NCBI GenBank assembly: GCA_023409975.1
Contig: JAEYQO010000075.1
Coordinates: forward strand, 1-40,388
Source of the DNA: Bacteroidota bacterium
GTDB lineage: Bacteria > Bacteroidota > Bacteroidia > Chitinophagales > Chitinophagaceae
Reading direction: 5' to 3'
DNA length: 40,388 nucleotides
The position numbers and the translations under genes were made by a program. Shown here piece after piece: positions 24,496-32,836 of the stretch. The notes beneath the pieces were generated by a model that saw only the letters and a list, made by a program, of their open reading frames with translations, did not search any database and was not told where the DNA came from. Numbering within the stretch: the first letter of the stretch is position 1; every line of letters begins with the position of its first letter.

Positions 24496-24524
24496 TTGAC
24501 AAGCCATTTTTCACTTCATATAAC
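24496..24524 (+). promoter_or_regulatory. sigma70-like promoter match (TTGACA-17-TATAAC)
   Basis: TTGACA at 24496-24501 and TATAAC at 24519-24524 with exactly 17 bp between them, facing mraZ about 300 nt downstream. This is an E. coli-type promoter match; Bacteroidota vegetative promoters normally differ, so it may be chance. Confidence 0.3.
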
Positions 24525-24560
24525 AATCCTGCTTATGAGTCATGCCTGAACGAGAAGGGC

Positions 24561-24626
24561 GATGACTCCGTGATGATTCCGTGATGACTCCGTGGTGACT
24601 TGCTGATGATACCATGGTGAGCCTGC
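24561..24626. repeat. second 11-bp tandem array, GATGACTCCGT
   Basis: Three near-identical 11-bp units (24561, 24572, 24583: GATGACTCCGT, GATGATTCCGT, GATGACTCCGT) are followed by three degenerate ones (24594, 24605, 24616). Read from its ACTCC core, it shares ACTCC(C/G)T with the array at 24241, in the same orientation and with the same period. Confidence 0.85.
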
Positions 24627-24647
24627 GGAAAGCGACTTTTCCACCGG

Positions 24648-24747
24648 CTATCCACACTAATCCACACGGACTTATGCACTTGATGTGTGTAAAACCTCTG
24701 TCCGCCTTATTTTACGCTGTTTTTCAATAACATATTCTTGTGGATAA
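24648..24747. promoter_or_regulatory. cluster of DnaA-box-like sites
   Basis: CTATCCACA (24648-24656) and TAATCCACA (24658-24666) each match TTATCCACA at 8 of 9 positions, and TGTGGATAA (24739-24747) is a perfect box on the other strand. An AT-rich segment lies alongside. The first two also read as a 10-bp-period GTGTGGAT repeat on the minus strand and could instead be MraZ-type boxes. Confidence 0.4.
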
Positions 24748-24765
24748 ATATGTTTTAACTGAATA

Positions 24766-24803
24766 GTGGAGAATTGTGGGAGTTTGTGTTATTTTGTGTG
24801 AAA
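24766..24803 (+). promoter_or_regulatory. candidate MraZ operator, four GTG boxes at 10-bp spacing
   Basis: GTG occurs at 24766, 24776, 24786 and 24796 in AGTGGAGAAT, TGTGGGAGTT, TGTGTTATTT and TGTGTGAAAT. The first two resemble known MraZ boxes (GTGG(A/G)G-type direct repeats spaced about 10 bp before mraZ). The array ends about 29 nt before the mraZ ATG and overlaps a TTATTTTG (24789-24796) that may be the -7 element, so binding would repress the cluster. Confidence 0.55.
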
Positions 24804-24831
24804 TCACTGTTTTCAACGCTTCCACAGGGAT

Positions 24832-25302
24832 ATGACCAATTTTTTCGGCGAATATGAAATTGCAATAGATGCCAAAGGCAGATTTCTTCTGCCTTCAGGC
24901 TTCCGTAAGCAATTGCCCGAAGCCGAATCAGATCGATTTGTCGTAAACCGCGGCTTTGAAAACTGTCTCACGCTATATCCTATGCCGGTCTGGGATAAGC
25001 TGGCAGCAAAAATTAACCGGCTTAATGAATTCAACCAAAAAGCAAGGGATTTTAAAAGACTCTTCCTCAATGGAGCAACCATCGTGGAGGTAGACAGCGC
25101 AGGAAGATTGTTACTTCCAAAAACCCTGCAGGAATATGCCCATATCAAAAAGGATATGGTCTTCAGCGCACAGGGTAATAAGGTAGAACTCTGGGATAAG
25201 GAGGAGTATCATAACTACATCCGCCAGCGCGCGGCTAGTTTCTCCGACCTCGCCTCAGAGGTAGCAGGTGCCGATTTCTTTAATCCATTCGAAACCGAGT
25301 AA
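24832..25302 (+). CDS. mraZ: MraZ transcriptional regulator
   Basis: A 156-residue DNA-binding protein of the MraZ family, which forms rings and autoregulates the dcw cluster through repeated boxes before its own gene. Two SpoVT/AbrB-like swapped-hairpin halves are clear: the first with YEIAIDAKGRFLLPSGFRK (DAKGR at 14-18), the second with TIVEVDSAGRLLLPKTLQEY (DSAGR at about 88-92). Length and order match the family. It opens the cluster and ends 2 nt before rsmH, so the two are co-transcribed. Candidate target boxes lie at 24766-24803. Confidence 0.97.
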   Translation: MTNFFGEYEIAIDAKGRFLLPSGFRKQLPEAESDRFVVNRGFENCLTLYPMPVWDKLAAKINRLNEFNQKARDFKRLFLNGATIVEVDSAGRLLLPKTLQEYAHIKKDMVFSAQGNKVELWDKEEYHNYIRQRAASFSDLASEVAGADFFNPFETE

Positions 25303-25304
25303 AA

Positions 25305-26216
25305 ATGGAAGGGGCAGCGTTCTACCATACAACAGTTCTTTTAAAGGAGGCTGTCGACGGCCTTGCAGTCCAGCCCGAAGGGGTCTATGTAGATGCCACT
25401 TTTGGCGGAGGGGGACATAGCCGCGAATTACTTTCAAGGCTCGGTACAAACGGAAAGTTGATCGCCTTCGATCATGACGCCGATGCCTGGCGCAACATGC
25501 CCGACGATCCCAGGCTTCTGCAGGTCACAGAAAACTTCCGCTACCTGAAGCGCTTCCTCAGATTGCACGGACACCCTCAGGTAGATGGGATTCTTGCCGA
25601 TCTCGGGGTCAGCTCCTGGCAATTCGACACGGGTGAACGGGGCTTCTCCATCCGCTTCGACGGTCCGTTGGATATGCGGATGGACCAGCGACTGGAACGT
25701 ACAGCGGCAGATATCATCAGAGATTACGATGAACAAAGGCTTCATAAGCTGTTCGAACAGTATGGTGAAGTCCGCAACGCCCGCCAGCTGGCCAGGCATA
25801 TCGTCAGCAGCAGAGGAAAAGCAACCCTCAGCTCTATCAATGCTTTCAAAGCGCTGATAGATCCTGTTATCAAAGGAAACGCCAACAAATATCTGGCTCA
25901 GGTATTTCAGGCGCTGCGGATAGAAGTGAACGACGAACTGGGAGCACTGAAGGATTTCCTGGAACAGGCAGCAGCGTCTCTGAAACCCGGCGGCAGACTG
26001 GCAGTGATCACGTTCCATTCCCTGGAAGACCGTATCGTAAAGCATTTTATCAAACGAGGCTTTCAGGAACAGAAACAAACGAACCTGCTGGGCAACGAAA
26101 GAATCGACTGGATCCTTAAGGAAGTATATAAAAAACCCATTGATCCCAGCGACGAAGAAATAAAGAATAACCCGCGTGCCAGAAGCGCACGCTTACGAAT
26201 AGCTGAAAGAGTATGA
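25305..26216 (+). CDS. rsmH: 16S rRNA (cytosine1402-N4)-methyltransferase RsmH
   Basis: A 303-residue SAM-dependent methyltransferase (also called MraW) that N4-methylates C1402 in the 16S rRNA decoding centre. It starts YHTTVLLKEAVDGL, has the SAM-binding VDATFGGGGHSRELL (about 29-43), then ILADLGVSSWQFDTGERGFS (about 97-116), the hallmark DMRMD (about 124-128), and the late FHSLEDRIVKHFIK and NPRARSARLRIAE segments. All are typical of RsmH, and the length matches. Its stop overlaps the ftsL-like ATG by 4 nt (ATGA). Confidence 0.97.
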   Translation: MEGAAFYHTTVLLKEAVDGLAVQPEGVYVDATFGGGGHSRELLSRLGTNGKLIAFDHDADAWRNMPDDPRLLQVTENFRYLKRFLRLHGHPQVDGILADLGVSSWQFDTGERGFSIRFDGPLDMRMDQRLERTAADIIRDYDEQRLHKLFEQYGEVRNARQLARHIVSSRGKATLSSINAFKALIDPVIKGNANKYLAQVFQALRIEVNDELGALKDFLEQAAASLKPGGRLAVITFHSLEDRIVKHFIKRGFQEQKQTNLLGNERIDWILKEVYKKPIDPSDEEIKNNPRARSARLRIAERV

Positions 26217-26602
26217 CGAAGGAGGAGCAGATAATGGATTTACAAGACCACCTCGCTACACCACCCCAAAGGGTGCGCAGCGACTGGAAAGCACTGGTCG
26301 ATAAATTGTCCTATGAAGGGATCGTTAGTAACATCCCCTTCATCGCCTTCATCGTTCTGCTCTGTGTACTGTACATCACCAATAACCAGAGAACCATAGA
26401 CGCCCAACGGGTACTGAATAGAAAGAATCACGAGCTGAAAGAACTGCGTTGGAAATATATGGATGTGAAATCCCGCCTGATGAATGCAGGTATGGAAACA
26501 GAAGTGATACGTAAAGCAGCACCCCTGGGACTGAAACCCATGATGCTGCCTGCGTTCCGAATAAGTGTAGACAGTACAAAAGAGACAGCGGTTGAACATT
26601 AA
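26213..26602 (+). CDS. FtsL-like division protein
   Basis: A 129-residue bitopic membrane protein: cytoplasmic N-terminus, one membrane segment at about residues 39-57 (NIPFIAFIVLLCVLYITNN), then a periplasmic coiled-coil-like helix (RTIDAQRVLNRKNHELKELR). This is the Bacteroidota FtsL-like family recognised mostly by its place between rsmH and the division transpeptidase. FtsL works with FtsB and FtsQ to activate septal wall synthesis. It overlaps rsmH by 4 nt and the downstream pbp start by 11 nt. Primary-sequence conservation in this family is low, so the position carries much of the identification. Confidence 0.85.
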   Translation: MTKEEQIMDLQDHLATPPQRVRSDWKALVDKLSYEGIVSNIPFIAFIVLLCVLYITNNQRTIDAQRVLNRKNHELKELRWKYMDVKSRLMNAGMETEVIRKAAPLGLKPMMLPAFRISVDSTKETAVEH

Positions 26603-28688
26603 AAGGGACATAAGGTTTCGCGTGTATGTGGCCTTCACAGGGGTCTGCCTCTTCGGTGCAGCCATCATTGTGAAAGCTGCCATGATACAGGTAAAGGAAG
26701 GCCCCGAACTCCGGGCCCTCGCCTCCGAAATGCGCACGAATAAATCTGTGCTCCCCGCCGAACGTGGAAATATCTATTCCGAAAAAGGTCAACTACTCTG
26801 CTCAACCATTCCACAGTTCGAACTGCGGGTCGACTACTCTGTCATCAACCAGGATACTTTCTACCATTATCTGGATACGCTCGCCGGTAGCCTGGCCGCA
26901 CTCTTCAAAGATGGTTCAAAGCAGAAGTATAAAAACAAACTGCTCACGGGCTTCAGAAAAAAAGCAAAATATGATCTGCTGAAAAGAAACCTCGCCTATT
27001 ACCAGTATCAGGCGGTGCGTTCGTTCCCGATCTTTAATAAGGGAAAGAGGATAGGGGGGCTGATCAGCGAATCCCGCATCAAACGGATCAACCCGTATGG
27101 CATGCTGGCCTATCGAACGCTCGGCCTGTATCGGGAAAATGCACAAACTATCGGACTGGAAGCCACCTACGATAGCATCCTCCATGGCAGGAACGGCAGC
27201 CGCCTCGACCATAAGGTTACCGGTGGCGTCTGGATGCCCGTCGAAGGATCAGAAATCGAACCACAGAACGGCCGAGATATAGTCAGCACCATCGATGTCA
27301 GCATTCAGGAAGTAGCCCAGCATGCACTTATGTCCGTTCTGCAACAATACGAATGTCAATACGGTACGGTAATCGTCATGGAGGTGCAGACAGGCAAGAT
27401 CCGCGCTCTGGTGAATCTGGGTCGTCAAAAAGACGGTAGCTATTTCGAAGACCTGAACTACGCTCTGTTCCCCACCGAACCCGGCTCCACTTTCAAATTG
27501 GCCACCATCACTTCCCTGTTCAGCGATCGCTTCGTAAAGGCGGACTCGAGGATTGATTGTGAAGGCGGACAGAAAAGGTTTGCCAATCGTATCATGCACG
27601 ACTCCCATCATGGGCTGAGCGTGCTCAGCATCCGGGAAGCCTTCGCCCAATCTTCAAATGTGGCAATGGCGTCACTGGCACAACGTTATTACGGTACCGC
27701 ACCAGAGCAGTTTATAGCGCATCTCGACAGGTTGCATCTGACAGAACGCACCGGCCTCGACCTCATCGGCGAAAGAAAACCGGCCGTCATCAGACCTAAA
27801 ACCAAACACTGGAGCGCCACCACGCTTCCCTGGCTATCTACTGGCTATGGAATCCTGGTTTCGCCCCTGCACACCTGCATGCTCTATAACGCACTGGCGA
27901 ACGATGGCAAAATGATGAAACCCTATTTGGTAAGTGCAGTTAGAGAATACGGCAGAGATATCCGGGAAATCCAGCCAACCGTACTCGTAGAAAAAATAGC
28001 GCCCGATGATGTGGTACGGGAATTACAGTCCTGTGTGGAAGCAGTCGTGGAAAAGGGAACGGGTAAACATATCCGCTCTCCCTATTATAAAATAGCAGGC
28101 AAAACGGGTACTGCACAGGTTGCAGATAAAGGGATCAAATATTCCGACAGGGTCTACCAGGGCTCCTTTGTTGGCTATTTCCCCGCCGACGAACCACGCT
28201 ATACCATCGCAGTAGCAATCCGTACCAAACCGCGTTCCAGCTCATATTACGGAGGTACCCTGGCCGCACCGGTATTCCGGATGATCTCTGACAAGATTTT
28301 CGCAGACGGTCTGGGCAAATGGGAAGACCCGCTCGATAGCATGACGCTCAAAAGCAAAAACAAGCTGGCAGCCAGAGTGGCCACCACAGGATATAATTAT
28401 GAGATGCTCACGAAAGAACTGGGTCTCTCAGCTCCTCTGAATGCAGAACCCTCAACTGTGGTGAAACTGGAAGTGGATTCATCCCAGCATTTGAAAAGCA
28501 GAAAGGTTCCGGTTTACTATGGCGTCGTACCGGATGTGAAGGGGCTTTCCCTGAAAGATGCCGTTTATCTCCTGGAACAACAGGGAATGAGGGTACAGAT
28601 TAAAGGCAGAGGTACGGTCAGCGGTCAATCAGTCGCTCCCGGCTCTGCAATTGTTAAAGGTCAGAACATCACGCTTCAACTAGGATAA
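26592..28688 (+). CDS. division transpeptidase (PBP2x/FtsI-like) with C-terminal PASTA domain
   Basis: A 698-residue class B penicillin-binding protein that crosslinks septal peptidoglycan. An N-terminal membrane anchor (about 10-30) is followed by a dimerisation domain (PAERGNIYSEKGQLL) and a transpeptidase domain with S299-T-F-K (active-site Ser in GSTFK), S354-S-N (SxN) and K504-T-G-T. Residues about 636-698 (VVPDVKGLSLKDAVYLLEQQ) form one PASTA domain. It starts at a TTG (26592), giving MNIKRDIRFRVYV, which resembles homologues; no ATG precedes the membrane segment. It begins inside the ftsL-like gene, so coupling to that gene's translation is likely. Confidence 0.93.
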   Translation: MNIKRDIRFRVYVAFTGVCLFGAAIIVKAAMIQVKEGPELRALASEMRTNKSVLPAERGNIYSEKGQLLCSTIPQFELRVDYSVINQDTFYHYLDTLAGSLAALFKDGSKQKYKNKLLTGFRKKAKYDLLKRNLAYYQYQAVRSFPIFNKGKRIGGLISESRIKRINPYGMLAYRTLGLYRENAQTIGLEATYDSILHGRNGSRLDHKVTGGVWMPVEGSEIEPQNGRDIVSTIDVSIQEVAQHALMSVLQQYECQYGTVIVMEVQTGKIRALVNLGRQKDGSYFEDLNYALFPTEPGSTFKLATITSLFSDRFVKADSRIDCEGGQKRFANRIMHDSHHGLSVLSIREAFAQSSNVAMASLAQRYYGTAPEQFIAHLDRLHLTERTGLDLIGERKPAVIRPKTKHWSATTLPWLSTGYGILVSPLHTCMLYNALANDGKMMKPYLVSAVREYGRDIREIQPTVLVEKIAPDDVVRELQSCVEAVVEKGTGKHIRSPYYKIAGKTGTAQVADKGIKYSDRVYQGSFVGYFPADEPRYTIAVAIRTKPRSSSYYGGTLAAPVFRMISDKIFADGLGKWEDPLDSMTLKSKNKLAARVATTGYNYEMLTKELGLSAPLNAEPSTVVKLEVDSSQHLKSRKVPVYYGVVPDVKGLSLKDAVYLLEQQGMRVQIKGRGTVSGQSVAPGSAIVKGQNITLQLG

Positions 28689-28689
28689 G

Positions 28690-30156
28690 ATGACAGTGCT
28701 GAACGACATATTACAGTTGTTGCCTTCGAAGGAAGTACGGGGAGATCTCCATGCAGAAATCAAAGATCTGTGTATTGATAGCAGGAAGGTTTCACAAGGC
28801 TCCCTGTTCATAGCCATCAGGGGTACGGCTACCGATGGCCACCAATATATCGAAAAAGCAATTGAACTAGGTGCAATAGCCATCGTCTGTGAAGCGCTTC
28901 CCATCCATCTCCATGATCAGGTTACCTATATAGTAGTAAAGGATTCCTCCGCAGCAGCAGGTCTGATCGCCGCCGCCTGGCACGGACATCCTTCAGCAGG
29001 CATGCGGGTCGTAGGTGTTACAGGTACGAATGGTAAAACCACCGTTGCAACGCTTCTTTTTAAGCTGTTCTCTAGCCTGGGGTATACCTGTGGTCTGATC
29101 TCCACGGTAGAGAACCATATCGGTGATCGTGTCGTTCCCTCCACCCATACTACTCCGGATCCCGTCAGTATTCAGACACTGCTGTCTGAGATGCAACAGG
29201 CCGGTTGCGACTTCGTCTTCATGGAAGTAAGCTCCCATGCCGTACATCAGCACCGTATTGCAGGGATCGAATTTGCCGGAGGCATCTTTACCAATATCAC
29301 CCACGATCATCTCGATTATCACAAAACTTTCGATGAATACATAAGGGTCAAAAAGCAGTTCTTCGACAACCTTACCGATAAAGCCTTTGCGCTCACAAAT
29401 GCAGATGACAGGCGTGGATTGGTCATGCTGCAGAATTCACCCGCAGTGAAGAATACTTACAGCCTTAAAATGCCAGCCACTTTCAAAGGCAAGGTTCTGG
29501 AAAACAGCCTCACCGGTCTGGTAATGATCGTTGACAGCCAGGAGGCACATTTCCGGATGATTGGCACCTTCAATGCCTACAATCTGCTGGCAGTCTATGG
29601 GGCAGCCTTGTTGCTCGGGCAGGACAAGCTCCACGTCCTGGCTGCACTCAGCAATTTGCAGGGCGCGCCAGGAAGGTTTGAAACCGTGATGTCCGCCGGT
29701 GATCGCATCCTGGGGATTGTAGACTACGCTCATACGCCCGACGCACTCCTCAATGTGCTGGCAACCATCAATCAACTTAGGACGGATGGACAGCAGCTCA
29801 CCACCATCATCGGCTGCGGAGGCGACCGCGATAAAAGCAAAAGGCCTTTAATGGCAGAAGCGGCAGCCGAACATAGCGACCGGCTCATCCTCACTGCCGA
29901 TAATCCGAGAACGGAAGACCCCGAAATGATCCTCAACGATATGGAGCAGGGCCTCAGTTCCGCAAAAAGGAGAAAAACTTTAAGAATAAGTGATAGAAAA
30001 GAAGCCATTCGTACGGCCTGCATGCTCTCTCAACCAGGAGATATTATTCTGGTAGCCGGGAAGGGACATGAAACTTATCAGGAGATCAAAGGGGTAAGGC
30101 ACTCTTTCGACGACCGTCAGGTATTGCGTGAGGCTTTTGAACAACTAAATAAATAA
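28690..30156 (+). CDS. murE: UDP-MurNAc-L-Ala-D-Glu:meso-DAP ligase MurE
   Basis: A 488-residue cytoplasmic ATP-dependent ligase that adds the third peptide residue to the peptidoglycan precursor. The P-loop is GVTGTNGKTTVATL (K116), then THTTPDPVSIQ and the Mur-typical ITHDHLDYHKTFDEY. The D404-N-P-R motif (LTADNPRTEDP) is the known signature for meso-diaminopimelate specificity, in contrast to the L-Lys type. The C-terminal domain carries the GKGHETYQEIKG segment. It starts 1 nt after the pbp stop and ends 7 nt before mraY. Confidence 0.96.
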   Translation: MTVLNDILQLLPSKEVRGDLHAEIKDLCIDSRKVSQGSLFIAIRGTATDGHQYIEKAIELGAIAIVCEALPIHLHDQVTYIVVKDSSAAAGLIAAAWHGHPSAGMRVVGVTGTNGKTTVATLLFKLFSSLGYTCGLISTVENHIGDRVVPSTHTTPDPVSIQTLLSEMQQAGCDFVFMEVSSHAVHQHRIAGIEFAGGIFTNITHDHLDYHKTFDEYIRVKKQFFDNLTDKAFALTNADDRRGLVMLQNSPAVKNTYSLKMPATFKGKVLENSLTGLVMIVDSQEAHFRMIGTFNAYNLLAVYGAALLLGQDKLHVLAALSNLQGAPGRFETVMSAGDRILGIVDYAHTPDALLNVLATINQLRTDGQQLTTIIGCGGDRDKSKRPLMAEAAAEHSDRLILTADNPRTEDPEMILNDMEQGLSSAKRRKTLRISDRKEAIRTACMLSQPGDIILVAGKGHETYQEIKGVRHSFDDRQVLREAFEQLNK

Positions 30157-30163
30157 ACAGCGG

Positions 30164-31435
30164 ATGCTATACTACCTGTTTACATACCTGCGTGAAAACT
30201 TCGGACTATTCGGAGCAGGGATATTTTACTATATCACTTTCAGGGCAGCTATGGCAGTGATCCTCTCGCTGGTCATTTCGCTGTTGTTCGGGAAAATGAT
30301 CATTAATTATCTCCAGCGTAAACAGATCGGCGAAACTATCCGCGACCTTGGCCTTCACGGCGAACAATCCAAAAAAGGCACCCCTACGATGGGAGGCCTC
30401 ATCATCATAGCCGCTATCCTCATCCCAACGCTATTGTTCGCCAGAATAGAAAATGTTTACATCATTCTCATGGTGATGTCCACCGTGTGGTTAGGACTCG
30501 TTGGCTTTATCGATGACTATATCAAAATCTTCAAAAAGAATAAAGAAGGCCTGGCAGGAAGATTTAAGATAATGGGGCAGGTAGGCCTCGGCATCATCAT
30601 CGGAGTTACTATGTACTACAACCAAAATGTCATGACCAGCCGCGAAGTAGTCAAAGGTCAGCCGGTAGTGTACAATAGCACTGAGGAGGTCGTGTCGGAA
30701 CCGTTCACCCGTAAGGACGAAACAGGTGCCAACAGAAAGTATGTCAGGGTTCGCACCGCCACCACTACCATCCCCTTCGTTAAGAGTCATGAATTCAGCT
30801 ACGCCAGAGTAGCATCCATGATCAGCGAGAACGCTATCGATATCCTGACCCCCATCATCTACGTGCTTTTTGTCATCTTCATCATTGTCGCCGTATCCAA
30901 CGGGGCAAACATAACAGATGGTATCGACGGGCTTGCCACAGGTGTCTCCGCAATAGTCGGTATCTGCCTGGCCATATTTGCCTATGTCTCGGGTAACTAC
31001 ATTTTCGCTGATTATCTCGGAATTATGCACATTCCAAATCTGAGCGAACTGGCCATTTTCATCGGTGCCTTCGTAGGTGCCTGTGTAGGTTTCCTTTGGT
31101 ACAATGCCTATCCCGCACAGGTCTTCATGGGCGACACCGGAAGTCTGGCCATCGGTGGAATCATCGCCTCCCTGGCCATCATCGTTCGAAAGGAGCTTTT
31201 GATACCCATTATCTGCGGGGTTTTCCTCATCGAGAATCTTTCCGTAATGATTCAGGTGTTCTGGTTCAAACGCACCAAAGCAAAGTATGGAGAGGGTAGA
31301 AGGGTATTCCTGATGGCGCCGCTTCACCACCATTATCAGAAATTAGGCTATCACGAATCCAAAATTGTAACCCGGTTCTGGATCATTCAAATCATGCTGA
31401 TCATTCTGAGTATCGCAACACTGAAAATGCGTTAA
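30164..31435 (+). CDS. mraY: phospho-MurNAc-pentapeptide translocase MraY
   Basis: A 423-residue polytopic membrane enzyme that transfers phospho-MurNAc-pentapeptide to undecaprenyl phosphate, forming lipid I. Typical motifs: KKGTPTMGGLIII, the Mg-binding DDYIKIFKKNKEGLAG with D117 and D118, NITDGIDGLATG with D252, MGDTGSLAIGG, and MAPLHHHYQKLGYHESKIV. It is about 60 residues longer than the E. coli enzyme (360), with an extra hydrophilic segment at about residues 155-205 (PVVYNSTEEVVSEPFTRKDE). Such an insertion is common in Bacteroidota. Reading frame is intact. Confidence 0.96.
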   Translation: MLYYLFTYLRENFGLFGAGIFYYITFRAAMAVILSLVISLLFGKMIINYLQRKQIGETIRDLGLHGEQSKKGTPTMGGLIIIAAILIPTLLFARIENVYIILMVMSTVWLGLVGFIDDYIKIFKKNKEGLAGRFKIMGQVGLGIIIGVTMYYNQNVMTSREVVKGQPVVYNSTEEVVSEPFTRKDETGANRKYVRVRTATTTIPFVKSHEFSYARVASMISENAIDILTPIIYVLFVIFIIVAVSNGANITDGIDGLATGVSAIVGICLAIFAYVSGNYIFADYLGIMHIPNLSELAIFIGAFVGACVGFLWYNAYPAQVFMGDTGSLAIGGIIASLAIIVRKELLIPIICGVFLIENLSVMIQVFWFKRTKAKYGEGRRVFLMAPLHHHYQKLGYHESKIVTRFWIIQIMLIILSIATLKMR

Positions 31436-31441
31436 TTAAAA

Positions 31442-32809
31442 TTGGAAACAGGAAGAACTCATAACAAGCTAATAGTCCTCGGTGCCGCAGAAAGCGGGAT
31501 TGGCGCGGCCTTGCTGGCAAAAAAGCAGGGCTGGGATGTGTTTGTGAGTGATGGCGGTACCATTCAGCCGGCTTTCAGGAACGAGCTGTCAGAACAGGGG
31601 ATTCCATTCGAAGAAGGCACCCATAGCCTGGACCGTCTCACGCATGCAGATGTGATCGTGAAAAGTCCGGGCATTCCCGAGAAAGCTCCGGTCATGAAGG
31701 CCATCCGGGCGGCAGGAGTAAAAGTCTGCAGCGAAGTGGAGTTTGCCTACTGGTACAAGGGCAATGCAAAGATCATTGCTATCACTGGCAGCAATGGGAA
31801 AACTACGACTACCTCCCTCATCTTCTCGATGCTGGAGCATGCCGGATACAATGTTTCCTGTGTCGGCAACATCGGCTTCAGTTTTGCCCGTCAGGTAGCC
31901 CAGCAACCCACCGATTGGTACGTGCTGGAGGTTAGCAGCTTCCAGCTTGATGACATACATAGCTTCAGACCCGACATAGCAGTTCTGCTCAATATCACGC
32001 CCGATCACCTTGACAGATATGAGTACAAATTCGAAAACTATGTAGCCTCAAAATTCCGGATCACGGCCTTTCAGACAGAGAACGATTACTTCATTACCAA
32101 TAGAGACGACCAGGTAATCATGGATTACCTGAAGACACACACTACTAACTCAAAAAAACTATTCTTCACAATGAACGAGTACAACCTGAACCAGGACGAA
32201 GACGGCGCAGCAATCACGAACGGCGAAATGAACATCATGTTCGATGGAGAGCAGGTAAATGCCTCCATCTACGACATGACCATCAAAGGGAAGCACAATT
32301 ACTACAATAGCATGGCAGCAGGAATCTCCGGTCGGGTGGCCGGGATCAGAAAGGGCAGTATCCGTGAAAGCCTTGTAGGCTTCAAAGGCGTCGAACACCG
32401 GCTCGAACCAGTAGCGATTATCCGCGGTGTTGAGTTTGTGAATGATAGCAAAGCCACTAATGTCAATTCCACCTGGTATGCTCTCGAATCAGCCGATAAA
32501 CCAGTAGTACTGATCATGGGTGGTCTGGACAAAGGCAATGATTATTCAGAATTACTCGACCTCGTGAGGGAAAAGGTAAAAGCCATTGTTTGCCTCGGTA
32601 TCGACAATACACCAATTCATAATTTTTTCGAAGGGGAAGTAGCTAATATCGTCGACACTACAAGTATGAATGATGCGGTTCGCGCCGCCTGTATGTTCGC
32701 AGAAAGTGGAGATCAGGTATTGCTATCGCCAGCCTGTGCAAGCTTCGACTTGTTCAGAAATTACGAAGAACGGGGCCGCCAGTTTAAGGAGGTAGTTCGG
32801 GCATTATAA
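31442..32809 (+). CDS. murD: UDP-MurNAc-L-Ala:D-Glu ligase MurD
   Basis: A 455-residue cytosolic ligase that adds D-Glu to UDP-MurNAc-L-Ala. The N-terminal Rossmann strand (LIVLGAAESGIGAALLA) is followed by the P-loop GSNGKTTTTS (K120), the Mur motif ITPDHLDRYEYKFENYVASK, HNYYNSMAAG, VEHRLEPV and a C-terminal ligase domain with NDSKATN, LIMGGLDKG and LLSPACASFDLFRNYEERG. Translation must begin at the TTG at 31442: an in-frame stop lies at 31433-31435 and no ATG occurs before the Rossmann strand. It is 6 nt from mraY. Confidence 0.95.
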   Translation: METGRTHNKLIVLGAAESGIGAALLAKKQGWDVFVSDGGTIQPAFRNELSEQGIPFEEGTHSLDRLTHADVIVKSPGIPEKAPVMKAIRAAGVKVCSEVEFAYWYKGNAKIIAITGSNGKTTTTSLIFSMLEHAGYNVSCVGNIGFSFARQVAQQPTDWYVLEVSSFQLDDIHSFRPDIAVLLNITPDHLDRYEYKFENYVASKFRITAFQTENDYFITNRDDQVIMDYLKTHTTNSKKLFFTMNEYNLNQDEDGAAITNGEMNIMFDGEQVNASIYDMTIKGKHNYYNSMAAGISGRVAGIRKGSIRESLVGFKGVEHRLEPVAIIRGVEFVNDSKATNVNSTWYALESADKPVVLIMGGLDKGNDYSELLDLVREKVKAIVCLGIDNTPIHNFFEGEVANIVDTTSMNDAVRAACMFAESGDQVLLSPACASFDLFRNYEERGRQFKEVVRAL

Positions 32810-32836
32810 AGTTTTACAAAAGCGATACAGGAACAC

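Larger units (their letters stand above)
24066..24831. other. structured 766-bp intergenic region between porG and mraZ
   Basis: No convincing protein or RNA gene is visible here. The gap separates eight consecutive minus-strand genes from the plus-strand division cluster. It contains two 11-bp tandem arrays, a 12-bp palindrome (GGTAGCGCTACC at 24436-24447), a TTGACA/TATAAC promoter-like pair, three DnaA-box-like sites, an AT-rich stretch near 24707-24765 and four 10-bp-spaced GTG boxes. These are listed separately. Confidence 0.7.

Noticed and set aside
24241..24626. CRISPR array
   Set aside because: Units are 11 bp and contiguous, with no 20-40 bp spacers and no cas genes nearby.
30491..31333. 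280-residue minus-strand open frame inside mraY
   Set aside because: Shadow of the mraY coding sequence; composition is Asp/Gly-rich antisense of hydrophobic codons with no family resemblance.
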